64,000 nt of DNA from Winogradskyella marincola (GCF_029624125.1 NZ_JARSBN010000006.1:124001-188000), one strand, 5' to 3'. Positions 51,168 to 59,826 are shown, counted from the first letter of the stretch. Made by a program: numbers and translations. Notes: generated by a model from the sequence alone, not told the origin.

Positions 51168-52895
51168 ATGATTTATATAAAACCAGAAATATTAGAACGC
51201 GTAAACACTTGGCTAACACCAACTTTTGATCAAGATACTCAAGACAAAATTAAAAACATGATAGCTTCAGATCCTAAAGGACTGGAAGAAAGTTTTTACA
51301 AAAACTTAGAGTTTGGTACAGGAGGAATGCGTGGCATAATGGGTCTTGGTACTAACAGAATTAATAAGTATACATTAGGCAAAAACACTCAAGGGCTTAG
51401 TAATTATTTAAATCAAGTTTTTTCTGGTGAACAGATAAAAGTAGCCATTGCTTACGATTGTAGACATAACAGTAAAACTTTTGGTAAAGTGGTTGCTGAT
51501 GTATTTTCTGCTAATGGTATTAAGGTTTATTTATTCGAAGATTTAAGACCTACACCAGAACTTTCTTTTGCACTAAAGCATTTGGGTTGTCATTGTGGTA
51601 TTGTACTTACAGCTTCTCACAACCCACCAGAATACAATGGTTATAAGGTGTATTGGCAAGATGGCGGACAATTAGTTCCACCACAAGATGGAGAAATTAT
51701 TGCAGAAATAAACAAACTCGATTATTCTGAGATTAAGTTTGAAGCAAATTCAGATTTAATTGAATATATAGGCAAAGCCATTGATGATGTTTTTATTGAT
51801 GCTTCTATAAAAAATGGAAGTTTTAATACCGCTACAAAAGCTAAAGAAAATTTAAATATCGTTTTTACATCGCTTCATGGTACATCTATCATGGCAATAC
51901 CAGAAACTCTAAAACGAGCTGGTTATACCAATGTAAATATTGTTGAAGAACAAAAAGATCCAAATGGAGATTTCCCAACTGTAGTATCACCAAACCCAGA
52001 AGAGCCAGAAGCTCTAAAAATGGCTATGAAATTAGCTGAGAAAGTAAATGGAGATATTGTTATTGGTACAGATCCAGATTGCGACAGATTAGGTGTTGTA
52101 GTGAGGAATCTAGAAAACGAATTGGTGATTCTGAATGGTAACCAAACCATGATTTTAATGACCGATTTCCTTTTAAAACAATGGAAAAAAGAAGGAAGAA
52201 TTAACGGTAATCAGTTTGTAGGTTCTACGATTGTCTCTACACCAATGATGTCTGTGTTAGCGAATGCATACGATGTAGAATGCAAAATTGGCTTAACAGG
52301 TTTTAAATGGATTGCCAAAATGATAAAAGACTTCCCAGAACAAGATTTTATTGGTGGTGGTGAAGAAAGTTTTGGTTTTATGGTTGGCGATTTTGTGCGC
52401 GACAAAGATGCTGTAACCTCTACCCTTTTAGCTTGCGAAATTGCAGCACAAGCTAAAGCAGAAGGCAAAACTTTATACGAAAAACTAATAGATCTATATG
52501 TTGAGCATGGTTTCTTTAAAGAGCGATTAATATCGCTTACTAAAAAAGGGATTGAAGGTGCTGCAGAAATCAAACAAATGATGGTTGATGCCAGAAACAA
52601 TCCTTTAAAAGAAATTAATGGCGAAAAAGTGGTGCTAATTGAAGATTACCAAACTTCAATTTCTAAAAACCTTCAAACTTTAGAAGAAACTACTATAGAT
52701 GTACCAAAATCTAATGTATTAATTTATTATACAGAAGAAGGTAGCAAAATTGCTCTGAGACCAAGTGGGACTGAGCCTAAAATTAAATTCTACATCAGTG
52801 TCAATACAGATCTTGACAATGTGTCTGCTTTTGCAACAACGGAGCAGTTATTGGAAAGTAAGATTGATGCCATCCTAAAGGATATGAATTTATAG
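51168..52895 (+). CDS. Phosphoglucomutase/phosphomannomutase (phosphohexomutase)
   Basis: 575 residues of the alpha-D-phosphohexomutase family. Motifs: catalytic Ser loop [17 protein letters not shown] (about 145-161), Mg site [13 protein letters not shown] (about 300-312), sugar loop GGGEESFGF (about 399-407) and phosphate site [15 protein letters not shown] (about 530-544). It interconverts hexose 1- and 6-phosphates. It is 3 bases upstream of the ABC exporter gene, so the two are co-transcribed. Confidence 0.93.
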   Translation: MIYIKPEILERVNTWLTPTFDQDTQDKIKNMIASDPKGLEESFYKNLEFGTGGMRGIMGLGTNRINKYTLGKNTQGLSNYLNQVFSGEQIKVAIAYDCRHNSKTFGKVVADVFSANGIKVYLFEDLRPTPELSFALKHLGCHCGIVLTASHNPPEYNGYKVYWQDGGQLVPPQDGEIIAEINKLDYSEIKFEANSDLIEYIGKAIDDVFIDASIKNGSFNTATKAKENLNIVFTSLHGTSIMAIPETLKRAGYTNVNIVEEQKDPNGDFPTVVSPNPEEPEALKMAMKLAEKVNGDIVIGTDPDCDRLGVVVRNLENELVILNGNQTMILMTDFLLKQWKKEGRINGNQFVGSTIVSTPMMSVLANAYDVECKIGLTGFKWIAKMIKDFPEQDFIGGGEESFGFMVGDFVRDKDAVTSTLLACEIAAQAKAEGKTLYEKLIDLYVEHGFFKERLISLTKKGIEGAAEIKQMMVDARNNPLKEINGEKVVLIEDYQTSISKNLQTLEETTIDVPKSNVLIYYTEEGSKIALRPSGTEPKIKFYISVNTDLDNVSAFATTEQLLESKIDAILKDMNL

Positions 52896-52898
52896 TAC

Positions 52899-54722
52899 AT
52901 GAATTATTTTAAGCAAATTATTGGCTTTGCCAAACCCTACAAAACCTTTGCAGTTTTAAACATAATAAGTAATATTTTTTACGCTTTATTTGGTACACTA
53001 GCAATGGTGTCTCTTTTCCCTATGCTTAATGTTTTATTTGATAAAACAAAGCAAATAAATACAAAGCCAACTTGGGAAGGTATTGGCAACGTAAAAGATT
53101 ATCTAGAAAGCTACTTAAACTATTTTGTAACTCAAAAAGCCAATGAAGGGCATGATGATGTTCTTATTTTTATGGTTGTCTTAGTAGTGAGTATGTTTTT
53201 GCTTAAAAATTTATTTAGCTACTTGGCTATGTACTTTATTACCTTTTTAAGAAACGGTGTTCTAAAAGATATTAGAAATGCACTCTACGATAAAGTTGTA
53301 GACCTACCAATTGCTTATTTTTCAGAAAAAAGAAAAGGTGACACTATAGCAAGAATAACAACAGATGTTCAAGAAATACAAACATCCTTCTTATCTATAT
53401 TAGAACTTATTGTAAGAGAACCATTAATGATTCTCTTTACGATAATTACAATGTTTTTAATTAGTGCTAAGCTTACTTTATTTGTCTTCATTTTTATTCC
53501 AGTTTCAGGATTTATTATTTCAAGAATTGGAAAAAGCCTCAAAAAGCGTTCAGACAGAGTACAAAGTGAACAAGGGCAATTATTGTCTATTATTGAAGAA
53601 ACATTAGGAGGTCTTAAAGTGATAAAAGGGTTTAATTCTCAAAAGATATTTGGCGACAAATTCAAAGAATCCACAGATCGATTTAATAAATTTTCTAACA
53701 ACCTTCTTCATCGTCAAAATTTAGCTTCACCTACAAGTGAGTTTTTAGGCATTCTTGTTATCTCTATACTTTTATGGTACGGAGGACAAATGGTTTTAAA
53801 TGATGGCAACCTGGAAGCTGGTCTATTTATCGTTTATATGGGATTAGCCTATAATATTCTAACACCAGCAAAAGCTATAAGTAAAGCCAGTTATAGTGTT
53901 AAAAAAGGTAATGCTGCTGCAGAGCGTGTTTTAGAAATATTAAACACAAAATCTCCATTAGAAGATACTCCAAATGCTAAAACTAAAACCGATTTTACAT
54001 CACAAATTAGCATTGATAACATCTCGTTTAAATATGAAGATGATTTAGTGCTCAAAAACTTTCAACTTACAGTACCTAAAGGAAAAAGTGTTGCTTTAGT
54101 TGGTCAATCTGGAAGTGGGAAAAGTACTATTGCCAACCTTGTAACGCGTTTTTATGATGTTAACGAAGGAAGTATTTCTATTGATGGCGATAACATAAAA
54201 GGACTTACAAAACACTCTTTGCGCAACTTAATGGGTATTGTTACTCAAGATTCTATCTTATTTAATGATACTATTAAAAACAATGTTTTATTAGGAAAAG
54301 AGGATGCTACAAATGACGAAGTTATTGATGCTTTAAAAATTGCTAATGCTTGGGAATTTGTAAAAGAATTACCACAAGGCATAGACACTAATATTGGAGA
54401 TTCTGGAAATAAACTCTCTGGTGGACAAAAACAACGTTTAAGTATTGCACGTGCAGTGCTTAAAAATCCACCTATCATGATATTAGACGAGGCAACCTCT
54501 GCCCTAGATACAGAAAGCGAACGCTTGGTACAAGATGCTCTGGAAAACATGATGAAAAACAGAACATCAATTGTAATTGCACATAGACTATCTACAATAC
54601 AAAACGCAGACTTAATTGTAGTAATGCAAAAAGGCGAAATTGTAGAACAAGGTACACACACAGAATTATTAGCCAAAAATGGTGCTTACAAGAAACTGGT
54701 AGCTATGCAGAGCTTTGAATAA
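52899..54722 (+). CDS. ABC exporter with fused permease and ATPase (MsbA-like)
   Basis: 607 residues: six membrane helices (about 20-320), then the nucleotide-binding domain with Walker A ALVGQSGSGKSTIANL (about 400-415), signature KLSGGQKQRLSIARAV (about 505-520), Walker B MILDEATSALD and switch His in VIAHRLSTIQNAD. Likely exports lipids or glycolipids, or drugs. The start is 3 bases after the phosphohexomutase stop, and GT2, mutase and exporter in order suggest a glycolipid theme (inference). Confidence 0.93.
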   Translation: MNYFKQIIGFAKPYKTFAVLNIISNIFYALFGTLAMVSLFPMLNVLFDKTKQINTKPTWEGIGNVKDYLESYLNYFVTQKANEGHDDVLIFMVVLVVSMFLLKNLFSYLAMYFITFLRNGVLKDIRNALYDKVVDLPIAYFSEKRKGDTIARITTDVQEIQTSFLSILELIVREPLMILFTIITMFLISAKLTLFVFIFIPVSGFIISRIGKSLKKRSDRVQSEQGQLLSIIEETLGGLKVIKGFNSQKIFGDKFKESTDRFNKFSNNLLHRQNLASPTSEFLGILVISILLWYGGQMVLNDGNLEAGLFIVYMGLAYNILTPAKAISKASYSVKKGNAAAERVLEILNTKSPLEDTPNAKTKTDFTSQISIDNISFKYEDDLVLKNFQLTVPKGKSVALVGQSGSGKSTIANLVTRFYDVNEGSISIDGDNIKGLTKHSLRNLMGIVTQDSILFNDTIKNNVLLGKEDATNDEVIDALKIANAWEFVKELPQGIDTNIGDSGNKLSGGQKQRLSIARAVLKNPPIMILDEATSALDTESERLVQDALENMMKNRTSIVIAHRLSTIQNADLIVVMQKGEIVEQGTHTELLAKNGAYKKLVAMQSFE

Positions 54723-54725
54723 CTT

Positions 54726-55193
54726 CTATAGTAAACCAAAAAAATAGGTCCAATTAGCACCATCACTAATTACAATGACACTTTTACGGAAGTCACTACC
54801 ACTTTCGTACAAGTAAATTTCATTTGAACCATTTGTGGTACTACCGGAAGAAAACAACTGACCTGTATCAGTAACAATCTTAGCTGTTATAGTGTTTGTT
54901 GGATTTACATTTCTAATAAAATATACACGTCCAGGAACCTCCGATGGATTAGGTAATTCAAAAGTATCGTCTTGAACCTGAGGGTTAACCGAAATATAAA
55001 CACCATCATCTATCTCTACAGTAGAACCTGCGTTTGTCTGAGTTCCGGTACCATTTCCTACCAAACTAACAACTTTTACAGATAAGTTACCATTGATATC
55101 TAAAGTACTTTTGGGCTCAGTTGTACCTACACCTACCTGAGCAAAAATACAAGTGGAGAATACCAGCAAAAAAAGTAGAGAAAAAATCTTCAT
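54726..55193 (-). CDS. Secreted protein with an N-terminal repeat-collar-like sequence
   Basis: 155 residues with a signal peptide (FLLVFSTCIFAQ). The mature start VGVGTTEPKSTLDINGNLSVKVVSLVG is the opening seen in large secreted Bacteroidota proteins with S74-type tail-fibre-like regions, yet here the rest is a short beta-rich domain ending in FFGLL. No sorting domain is visible. It lies downstream, on the same strand, of the RNA candidate at 55309-55390, which could be its attenuator. Confidence 0.72.
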   Translation of the reverse strand: MKIFSLLFLLVFSTCIFAQVGVGTTEPKSTLDINGNLSVKVVSLVGNGTGTQTNAGSTVEIDDGVYISVNPQVQDDTFELPNPSEVPGRVYFIRNVNPTNTITAKIVTDTGQLFSSGSTTNGSNEIYLYESGSDFRKSVIVISDGANWTYFFGLL

Positions 55194-55308
55194 TACATAA
55201 AAATCTTACTAAGAGATAACATAACAATGTACAACATCTCAGCAAAAAACCCAACAAATAATCGAGCTAAACATAAAATTATCAGACAAATAGAAAAATA
55301 TCAAGCAT

Positions 55309-55338
55309 AAAAAAAGGATGCAAACAATATGCATCCTT
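55309..55338 (-). terminator. Intrinsic terminator of the RNA candidate
   Basis: A 9-bp stem with a 7-base loop followed by seven T on the minus strand; no annotated gene ends here. Confidence 0.75.
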
Positions 55339-55390
55339 CTCGTTTTTGTTACCAGATTTGGGGAAACTGATAACAATTTAATAGGTTAAG
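55309..55390 (-). ncRNA. Candidate small RNA or leader attenuator
   Basis: The gap 55194-55583 (390 bases) contains no gene. On the minus strand a -7 box TATGTTTG (55397-55404) precedes two hairpins. The first has arms TTGTTATCAG and CTGGTAACAA with loop TTTCCCCAAAT (55346-55376); the second, AAGGATGCA/TGCATCCTT (55314-55338), is followed by seven T. The first stem has a G-U pair on the minus strand where the plus strand has an A-C mismatch, and only the minus strand has the T run. Expected length is about 80 nucleotides. Confidence 0.6.
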
Positions 55391-55396
55391 CTGTGT

Positions 55397-55404
55397 CAAA
55401 CATA
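55397..55404 (-). promoter_or_regulatory. -7 box of the RNA candidate
   Basis: TATGTTTG on the minus strand matches TAnnTTTG; a TTG about 20 bases further upstream (in CTTG, near 55425) could be the -33 element. Confidence 0.5.
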
Positions 55405-55583
55405 TAACAAATAAACCTAGTAAACAAGAAAAAAATGCTTTTTATCGTGTTTTTTTGCTTTTAATCGATATTTAAAAACAAAAACCATTGGTTTACAAAT
55501 ACTTGAATCAAAGGCCAAATAATTATTTTTTTCAGTTTTAAACTTTTACTAATTTCAATAGTCTAAATAGAAAAGTAATTTAC

Positions 55584-56126
55584 TTGACAAACGAAACAAA
55601 CTTTATATTACGCCTCAAAGACACTAAAACTAAAGATGCGGCTTTTAGAGAATTATTGAGCCTCTATAAAGAGCGTCTGTATTGGCATATCAGAAAAATT
55701 GTAATTTCTCATGATGATGCAGACGACGTCTTGCAAAACACTTTTATTAAGGTGTATCGTAATATAGACAAGTTCAAAGGAGATAGTAAACTTTACTCTT
55801 GGCTATATCGCATCGCTACAAACGAATCTATTACGCATATCAATAAAAATGCAAAACGCATGCAACTATCTAATGAGGAACATCAAAAATTAGCAATTGA
55901 CAATCTCAAAGCCGATGTTTATTTTGAAGGAGATGAAATACAATTAAAATTACAAAACGCTATAGCCTCGCTTCCACAGAAGCAACAACTCGTTTTTAAT
56001 ATGAAATATTTCGATGATCTTAAATACAAGGAAATCGCCCAAATATTAGAAACCAGTGAAGGAGCTTTAAAAGCTTCATATCATATAGCTGTAAAAAAAA
56101 TAGAAAGCTTTTTAACTTCAGATTAA
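55584..56126 (+). CDS. ECF-type RNA polymerase sigma factor (module B)
   Basis: 180 residues starting with TTG (LTNETNFILRLKDTKTKDAAFRELL). Region 2 is LYWHIRKIVISHDDADDVLQNTFIKVYRNIDKFKGDSKLYSWLYRIATN (about 32-80) and region 4 LPQKQQLVFNMKYFDDLKYKEIAQILETSEGALKASYHIAVKKIE (about 130-174). A membrane-anchored probable anti-sigma gene and a Spy/CpxP-like gene follow. This 3-gene pattern mirrors module C at 58430-59826. Confidence 0.92.
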   Translation: MTNETNFILRLKDTKTKDAAFRELLSLYKERLYWHIRKIVISHDDADDVLQNTFIKVYRNIDKFKGDSKLYSWLYRIATNESITHINKNAKRMQLSNEEHQKLAIDNLKADVYFEGDEIQLKLQNAIASLPQKQQLVFNMKYFDDLKYKEIAQILETSEGALKASYHIAVKKIESFLTSD

Positions 56127-56156
56127 ACCTATTTATTATTTTGAAGTCAAAGAAAT

Positions 56157-56181
56157 AGATACTGAAATAAGTTCAGCATAA
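56157..56181. repeat. Dispersed palindromic repeat, copy 2 (partial)
   Basis: AGATACTGAAATAAGTTCAGCAT has a CTGAA-ATAAG-TTCAG core like the 30870 copy and runs up to the GTG start of the next gene. Confidence 0.45.
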
Positions 56182-56182
56182 C

Positions 56183-56683
56183 GTGAAAAAAGAAAAATTA
56201 CATAACATTAAATCTAGTGGTTTTAAAGCACCTGAAGACTACCTTGAAAATTTTGAGGATAGATTCTTTGAGCGTTTTAAAACTAAAGAAACTATAGATG
56301 ACATTAATAATTCTGGTTTTACAACACCTGATGGTTATTTTGAATCGCTTGATGATAAAATTTTCAACAAATTAGAAGATAAACCTGTAATAAAACTTAA
56401 CGCTAGAAAAACCTTCTATTCTATAGCTGCCATTGCTGCTTCTTTAGTATTGCTTTTTGCAATTTTTATTAATAACGATAACGACACCCAAGAAGTATCT
56501 GCAGAAATGGTAGAAACCTATTTTGAAAATAGTGATTTAGACAGTTATGAGCTAGCCCAACTATTAGTAGAAGCAGACATTCTGGAAGAAGATTTTACTG
56601 TGGTAGAAACAGAATATAATGAAGAAAATATAGAATCATATCTTTTAGAAAACACAGATATTGAAACAATTTTACAACAATAA
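56183..56683 (+). CDS. Putative anti-sigma factor, single-span (module B)
   Basis: 166 residues starting with GTG. The cytoplasmic N-terminal 70 residues contain a repeated motif (SSGFKAPEDYLENFEDRFFERF and NSGFTTPDGYFESLDDKIFNKL), then one membrane helix (about 75-92, SIAAIAASLVLLFAIFI) and an acidic C-terminal domain on the far side. This two-fold GFxxPxxYxExxxD pattern is a mark of Bacteroidota proteins placed behind ECF sigma genes. It overlaps an open frame of the next gene. Confidence 0.75.
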   Translation: MKKEKLHNIKSSGFKAPEDYLENFEDRFFERFKTKETIDDINNSGFTTPDGYFESLDDKIFNKLEDKPVIKLNARKTFYSIAAIAASLVLLFAIFINNDNDTQEVSAEMVETYFENSDLDSYELAQLLVEADILEEDFTVVETEYNEENIESYLLENTDIETILQQ

Positions 56684-56693
56684 AAACATTATA

Positions 56694-57143
56694 ATGAAAC
56701 AACTAATCCTATTTATACTTTTATTAACCAGTGCTACAAATTTTGCACAAGGAGGTGAAAAAATCAAAGAACGAATAAAAGCTCAAAAAGTAGCTTTTAT
56801 TACAGATAAGTTAGAATTAACTTCTGAAGAAGCTCAAAAATTTTGGCCTATTTACAATGAAATAGAAGTTAAAAAAGAAGAACTTAGAAAAGAATCGGTT
56901 TTAAAAAGAAAAGAAAAAAAGCCAGAAGATCTAACCGAAGAAGAAGCAAAAATCTTACTTAATGAAATGCTTGACATTGAAGACCAAAAACACGAATTAA
57001 ACAGAGAATTAGTGTCTAAATTAGAAGAAGTAATCTCAAGTAAAAAAATTATAGCCTTAATGCGAGCAGAACGAGAATTTGACCGTAAGCTTTTAGATAG
57101 GTTAAAAGAATTTAAAGACCGTAGACAAAACAGACGAAACTAA
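56694..57143 (+). CDS. Spy/CpxP-like periplasmic protein (module B)
   Basis: The start at 56694 (MKQLILFILLLTSATNFAQGG, a signal peptide) is preferred to a TTG 11 codons earlier; the product has 149 residues. The mature part is all helical and charged: KVAFITDKLELTSEEAQKFWPIYNEIEVKKEELRKESVLKRK, with an LTxxQ-like LTSEEA. The pattern suits periplasmic chaperones or sensors that bind misfolded proteins or metal and feed back on envelope stress. It is the last gene of the module. Confidence 0.75.
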   Translation: MKQLILFILLLTSATNFAQGGEKIKERIKAQKVAFITDKLELTSEEAQKFWPIYNEIEVKKEELRKESVLKRKEKKPEDLTEEEAKILLNEMLDIEDQKHELNRELVSKLEEVISSKKIIALMRAEREFDRKLLDRLKEFKDRRQNRRN

Positions 57144-57151
57144 AATTAATC

Positions 57152-57198
57152 TTTCATTCTGAATTTATTTTAGAATCTGAAACGAGTTCAGATTGACA
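57152..57198. repeat. Dispersed palindromic repeat, copy 3
   Basis: TTTCATTCTGAATTT at the left and AGAATCTGAAACGAGTTCAGATTGACA at the right show the ends and core of the family (CTGAA-ACGAG-TTCAG). It lies between convergent genes. Confidence 0.55.
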
Positions 57199-57209
57199 AA
57201 AAAACTTTT

Positions 57210-58307
57210 TTATTCTCTAAAAGTTAACTTGCTAATACGTCCTTTTCCTGCTGCATAAGCTACAGAGTCGTTTAAAAATCTAATGGTATAGAAACCTTCA
57301 TCGCTTAAATGCTTCCATGTTTCACCAGAATCATTACTATAGTCAATACCTTTAAAACCTATAGCCACTAATTCTTTAGCATTAGAATTTGGGATGTACT
57401 GCACACAACTTCTGTAACCTGGTCCTTTACCGTTAGCCACAACTTGCCAGGTTTTGCCACCATCTTTAGTTCTTATTTTATTATTTAAAGTATCGTTAGC
57501 TTTGGTATAATCACCACCAATGGCAAATCCATTGGTTTCATCGTAGAAATCAATAGAATACATACCTGTAGTTTCTTTGCCTTGAATAATTGGTGTCTCA
57601 AAAACGTCCCAGGTTTTACCCTTATCTGGCGAATATAAAATCCGACTTGCCTTGCCTCCTGTGGCTACCCAAGTATGATCTCCAACTATTGAAATATTGG
57701 TGTCGCTTGCTGCAAAAGCTGCTTCACCTTCTTTTGCTTTTGGTAAATCATCACAAGATAATTTCGTCCAAGTCTCACCTCCATCTCTGGTAATAATGAT
57801 ACTCATACAATCATCTGTTGGGTCACCAATTGCAATACCTTCTTGGTCATTCCAAAAGTCCATAGAGTCGTAGAATGCCTTTTCGTTGATCTCCTTGTAA
57901 GCAAAATCAGGTAAGTGCATATCATTTACCATTGAAGTAGTCGCTACAACTGCGGGATTGCCAATACTCATTGCAAAAAAAGAATTACTATTTTTTGCTA
58001 CTGCTCTGAAATTTGGAAAAGAATCCTTAGCATAATTGTATTCATAATATATATGGCAAATAAGTTTTTCTTCTTGAGTATAACTCATATTCAAAAACTT
58101 AGACTGATAAATAAACCCTACTTCTCCTCTTGATGTGGCAAAAACACCAGTTCCAGATTTATCAACTTCTAAAGCCCTAACATTCAATAACGAATCTTTC
58201 AATAAGGTTTCAATTTCTAATTCAGAAAAATTTCTTTGTTTTAAAGGTTCTTCAGATTTACAAGAACACAAGTTAAATAACAACAAACAAAACAGTAAAA
58301 TTCGCAT
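57210..58307 (-). CDS. YCF48-like/BNR-repeat lipoprotein
   Basis: 365 residues with lipobox (LLLFNLCSCK, Cys around 14-16). BNR-type repeats with GxTW motifs: TRDGGETWTKLSCDD, YSPDKGKTWDVFETP, TKDGGKTWQVVANG and NDSGETWKHLSDEG, giving a beta-propeller like photosystem II assembly factor YCF48 and sialidases. It has no sialidase Arg triad that I can see, so an enzyme is not claimed. Typical annotation is oxidoreductase, which the sequence does not support. Confidence 0.85.
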   Translation of the reverse strand: MRILLFCLLLFNLCSCKSEEPLKQRNFSELEIETLLKDSLLNVRALEVDKSGTGVFATSRGEVGFIYQSKFLNMSYTQEEKLICHIYYEYNYAKDSFPNFRAVAKNSNSFFAMSIGNPAVVATTSMVNDMHLPDFAYKEINEKAFYDSMDFWNDQEGIAIGDPTDDCMSIIITRDGGETWTKLSCDDLPKAKEGEAAFAASDTNISIVGDHTWVATGGKASRILYSPDKGKTWDVFETPIIQGKETTGMYSIDFYDETNGFAIGGDYTKANDTLNNKIRTKDGGKTWQVVANGKGPGYRSCVQYIPNSNAKELVAIGFKGIDYSNDSGETWKHLSDEGFYTIRFLNDSVAYAAGKGRISKLTFRE

Positions 58308-58328
58308 ACTTTCAATTTTGCTTAAAAA

Positions 58329-58362
58329 TAAAAAAGCTTTACGATATTACCGCAAAGCTTTT
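58329..58362 (-). terminator. Terminator of ECF module C
   Basis: On the minus strand AAAAGCTTT and AAAGCTTTT pair around a 13-base loop and a T run follows; it lies 67 bases after the Spy-like stop. Confidence 0.6.
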
Positions 58363-58429
58363 CATATTAACAATAATCAATCAAATAATAGTCTATAAAG
58401 CCTACTTAAAGAGAAATTATAAACTTAAC

Positions 58430-58885
58430 TCATTCTTTGTTTTTAGACTTTCCTCTTTTGCCATGACGCTTTATAGCATCGTTTATAATTTTAGAGAGTT
58501 GCGCTTTTTGTTCATCGTTACATATTTCTCTTACGTCTCTAAAATGCTTATACATCTCTAAATCTTTGTTCTTTTCTTCTATTGCAATTAAATCTATTAC
58601 AGAATCTAAAAACACTTCAGAGATTTCATTTTCTCCTTTATTAGAATATATTTCTTCTTTTAACTCACCTATTCTTTTTGAATAGGATTTCATTTTATCA
58701 AAATGCTCACTTCGCATCTTGTTATAAGCATCTTGTTGCTCTTGGTTAAAGTTTAACTCTTCTACCATAGAAAAACGAGATTTATGATCGTTATTTCCTT
58801 GGCTTGTTAAATGATGAAAAATAAAAAAAGCATTAGACAAAAAAAGTACTACAAGCAATATGTATAATAGGGTTTGTTTTTTCAT
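58430..58885 (-). CDS. Spy/CpxP-like periplasmic protein (module C)
   Basis: 151 residues with an N-terminal membrane helix or signal (LLYILLVVLFLSNAFFIF). The helical remainder has VEELNFNQEQQDAYNKMRSEHFDKMKSYSKRIGELKEEIY and RDVREICNDEQKAQLSKIINDAIKRHGKRGK, the LNxxQ pattern of CpxP/Spy/ZraP-like proteins (periplasmic heavy-metal sensor family). It is 7 bases after the module C membrane protein gene. Confidence 0.8.
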   Translation of the reverse strand: MKKQTLLYILLVVLFLSNAFFIFHHLTSQGNNDHKSRFSMVEELNFNQEQQDAYNKMRSEHFDKMKSYSKRIGELKEEIYSNKGENEISEVFLDSVIDLIAIEEKNKDLEMYKHFRDVREICNDEQKAQLSKIINDAIKRHGKRGKSKNKE

Positions 58886-58892
58886 AACTCAA

Positions 58893-59204
58893 CTAATTAA
58901 AAATAGAAGTATATGTTTCGTCTCCAAAATCATAAGTATCTACAAATTCTTCAACGGTTGTATTATAATTATCCGATGTCAGTACTTTATATGCATACAC
59001 ATTTAGTAAAATGACTATTATCAAAGTTGCTAACTGAAACTTAGGAGAAAACCATGCCCAAACCTTTTGAGGTTCATCAACCTCATTGGTTAAATTGTTC
59101 AATATTCTATCCTTTAGAAAAGGCGACACCTTTACCTCTTGGATAGTATCTGCCACATTTAGCGTAGCATTTACTTTTTTGTTAATCTCAGTATCTTTCA
59201 TCAT
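58893..59204 (-). CDS. Putative single-span anti-sigma-like protein (module C)
   Basis: 103 residues with a cytoplasmic N-terminus of about 50 residues (VNATLNVADTIQEVKVSPFLKDRILNNL), one membrane helix (about 55-72, FQLATLIIVILLNVYAYKVL) and a short outer tail. Its place between an ECF sigma and a Spy-like gene makes an anti-sigma role likely; the N-terminal PFLKDRILNNL motif recurs in this family of short Bacteroidota proteins. Confidence 0.7.
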   Translation of the reverse strand: MMKDTEINKKVNATLNVADTIQEVKVSPFLKDRILNNLTNEVDEPQKVWAWFSPKFQLATLIIVILLNVYAYKVLTSDNYNTTVEEFVDTYDFGDETYTSIFN

Positions 59205-59247
59205 AAATCATTTGTTATTTAGATGCATAAGTTATAAAAAACTTGTG

Positions 59248-59826
59248 CTAAATTTCATTTTTGTAATAGTCGTATAATAATTGCTGAAGGTTTTTCTTAG
59301 CCCTAAACATAAGAGACTCTACCGATGACACACTCTTATCTGTTATGTCTGCAATTTCCTGATAGCTTTTTCCATCAATCTTATGCAAAGTAAAGACCGA
59401 AGCCTGACTTTCTGGCAAACTGTTTATAGCCTTAAATAAGGTTTCGTTTAATTCTTTGTTTTCTAATAAAAATCCAGGATGGTTAAACTCTGTAAAATAA
59501 TTGGTCTTGTCTATAGAAAATTCTTCGCTAAACAATGGCTTTAAAAAACCGCTTCGCTTCTTAGTGTTCTTTTTTCTGATGAACTCTAAACATTTGTTAG
59601 TAGTTATTTTATAGATCCAGGTAGATAACTTAGAATTACCCTTAAATTTTGAAATAGAATTATAAACCTCCAAAAACACCTCTTGCACTAAGTCCTCTGC
59701 ATCTTCTTTGTTGGGCACAAAAGAAATACAGGTACCAAAAACCTTTTGCTGGTAATCATCTATAAGTTGAGAAAACACTGCGGTATTTCTTTCCTTTAGT
59801 TGTTCTATTATCTTCTCTTCTTTCAA
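59248..59826 (-). CDS. ECF-type RNA polymerase sigma factor (module C)
   Basis: 192 residues. Region 2 FSQLIDDYQQKVFGTCISFVPNKEDAEDLVQEVFLEVYNSISKFKGNSKLSTWIYKITTNKCLE (about 18-80) and region 4 LPESQASVFTLHKIDGKSYQEIADITDKSVSSVESLMFRAKKNLQQLL (about 139-186). Followed by the anti-sigma-like and Spy-like genes on the same strand. Region 4 ends as expected and no inactivation is seen. Confidence 0.92.
   Translation of the reverse strand: MKEEKIIEQLKERNTAVFSQLIDDYQQKVFGTCISFVPNKEDAEDLVQEVFLEVYNSISKFKGNSKLSTWIYKITTNKCLEFIRKKNTKKRSGFLKPLFSEEFSIDKTNYFTEFNHPGFLLENKELNETLFKAINSLPESQASVFTLHKIDGKSYQEIADITDKSVSSVESLMFRAKKNLQQLLYDYYKNEI

Noticed and set aside
54245..54676. Minus-strand 143-codon ORF inside the ABC exporter ATPase domain
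   Set aside because: Shadow of conserved ATPase motifs with no own start context or homology.
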